Assembly (NCBI GenBank): GCA_964423545.1
Contig: CAYRFV010000331.1
Coordinates: forward strand, 1-5,602
DNA: 5,602 bases
Reading direction: 5' to 3'
DNA from: JALOOE01 sp964423545
GTDB lineage: Bacteria > Chloroflexota > Anaerolineae > CG2-30-64-16
Both the position numbers and the translations under genes were made by a program. The notes beneath the pieces were generated by a model. That model did no database searches and was not told where the DNA came from. It saw only the letters and a program-made list of their open reading frames with translations. Positions 5,467 through 5,602 of the stretch are shown piece after piece (position 1 is the first letter of the stretch; each line of letters opens with the position of its first letter).

Positions 5467-5479
5467 GGAAGACTACAAT
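5450..5479 (+). promoter_or_regulatory. Strong sigma70-type promoter of the antitoxin gene
   Basis: TTGTCA (5450-5455), 18-nt spacer, TACAAT (5474-5479); each hexamer differs from consensus at one position. The start should fall near 5486, giving a leader of about 26 nt before the ATG at 5512. The -35 box lies inside the half-site cluster. Confidence 0.7.
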
Positions 5480-5511
5480 AAGGGCATCCAAGATCAGCCC
5501 GGAGAGGCACC

Positions 5512-5602
5512 ATGAGCACCCTGAATCTATCCAAGACCGAGCGCATTGACGTTCGTGCAAGCACGCCGGTCAAGCAGCTGCTGCAGGAGGCCGCGCGCGC
5601 CT
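5512..5602 (+). CDS. DUF1778-family (TacA-like) type II antitoxin, N-terminal 30 residues (runs off window end)
   Basis: ATG 5512 has GGAGAGG at 5501-5507. The visible protein starts MSTLNLSKTERIDVRAST and continues PVKQLLQEAARA. The pattern R-I-x-x-R-x-[ST]-xx-x-K-x-L-[LI]-xx-AA is typical of DUF1778 proteins. These begin with a ribbon-helix-helix DNA-binding domain (RIDVRAS strand, then PVKQLLQEAAR helix) and end in a toxin-neutralising tail. The family usually precedes a GNAT acetyltransferase toxin that acetylates aminoacyl-tRNA; that partner is expected just beyond the window and is not seen here. The promoter and overlapping half-site array indicate the usual autorepression. The family is well supported; the pairing is inference. 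Confidence 0.82.
   Translation, partial: MSTLNLSKTERIDVRASTPVKQLLQEAARA

Noticed and set aside
4926..5573. Minus-strand open frame of 215 codons across the gene-free stretch
   Set aside because: Its composition is low-complexity (Arg, Pro, Gly, Ser), it has no recognisable domain, and it would start inside the opposing antitoxin gene and run through its promoter, the palindrome and the terminator. Shorter internal starts lack a clear ribosome site. It is most likely a chance frame in GC-rich DNA, though a protein search would settle it.
1..5602. CRISPR array, tRNA, rRNA or complete insertion sequence
   Set aside because: No regularly spaced identical repeats, no T-arm/anticodon pattern, and no transposase or paired terminal inverted repeats flanking a gene were found.

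Overview
The window is GC-rich bacterial DNA with Proteobacteria-type gene content: a YdcR-like MocR regulator, LysE/RhtB exporter, DUF4172-type Fic protein and TacA-like DUF1778 antitoxin. A beta- or gammaproteobacterium is the best guess. No rRNA, tRNA or housekeeping gene is present to fix the lineage.

Left part (1-1835), minus strand. A compact gene group is read right to left: a single-domain cupin, a SnoaL/NTF2-like protein, possibly a 28-codon hydrophobic small ORF, a LysE/RhtB exporter, and the first 30 codons of an unrecognised gene whose ATG overlaps the exporter stop (ATGA). The group diverges from a MocR-type regulator (GntR-type winged helix plus PLP-binding aminotransferase domain, 1836-3242, plus strand). 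The 156-nt divergent spacer holds four TACAG/CTGTA half-sites, including a near-exact direct repeat with 30-nt spacing. The likely logic is a PLP- or amino-compound-sensing MocR protein controlling the adjacent exporter group and perhaps itself.

Middle part (3243-4830), minus strand. A Fic-family AMP-transferase with intact catalytic and auto-inhibitory motifs and a C-terminal winged helix is followed downstream by a broken small gene. That gene has a good ribosome binding site and the N-terminus of one HTH protein family, joined out of frame to the C-terminal part of a different, phage/recombinase-associated HTH family. The fic promoter is unusually clear: TTGCGC-17 nt-CATAAT, with the -10 box six nucleotides before the ATG, so the mRNA should be leaderless. 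Two copies of the inverted repeat GCGGAGA-N13-TCTCCGY lie over and upstream of this promoter, suggesting autoregulation.

Right part (4831-5511) has no convincing gene but holds a rho-independent terminator, a large nested inverted repeat, a 46-bp imperfect palindrome, and a strong promoter overlapped by a cluster of GACAA/TTGTC half-sites. That promoter drives a DUF1778 (TacA-like) antitoxin gene running off the window end. The broken gene, Fic module, toxin-antitoxin start and gene-poor spacer make 3250-5602 look like accessory DNA next to an ordinary metabolic or transport locus.
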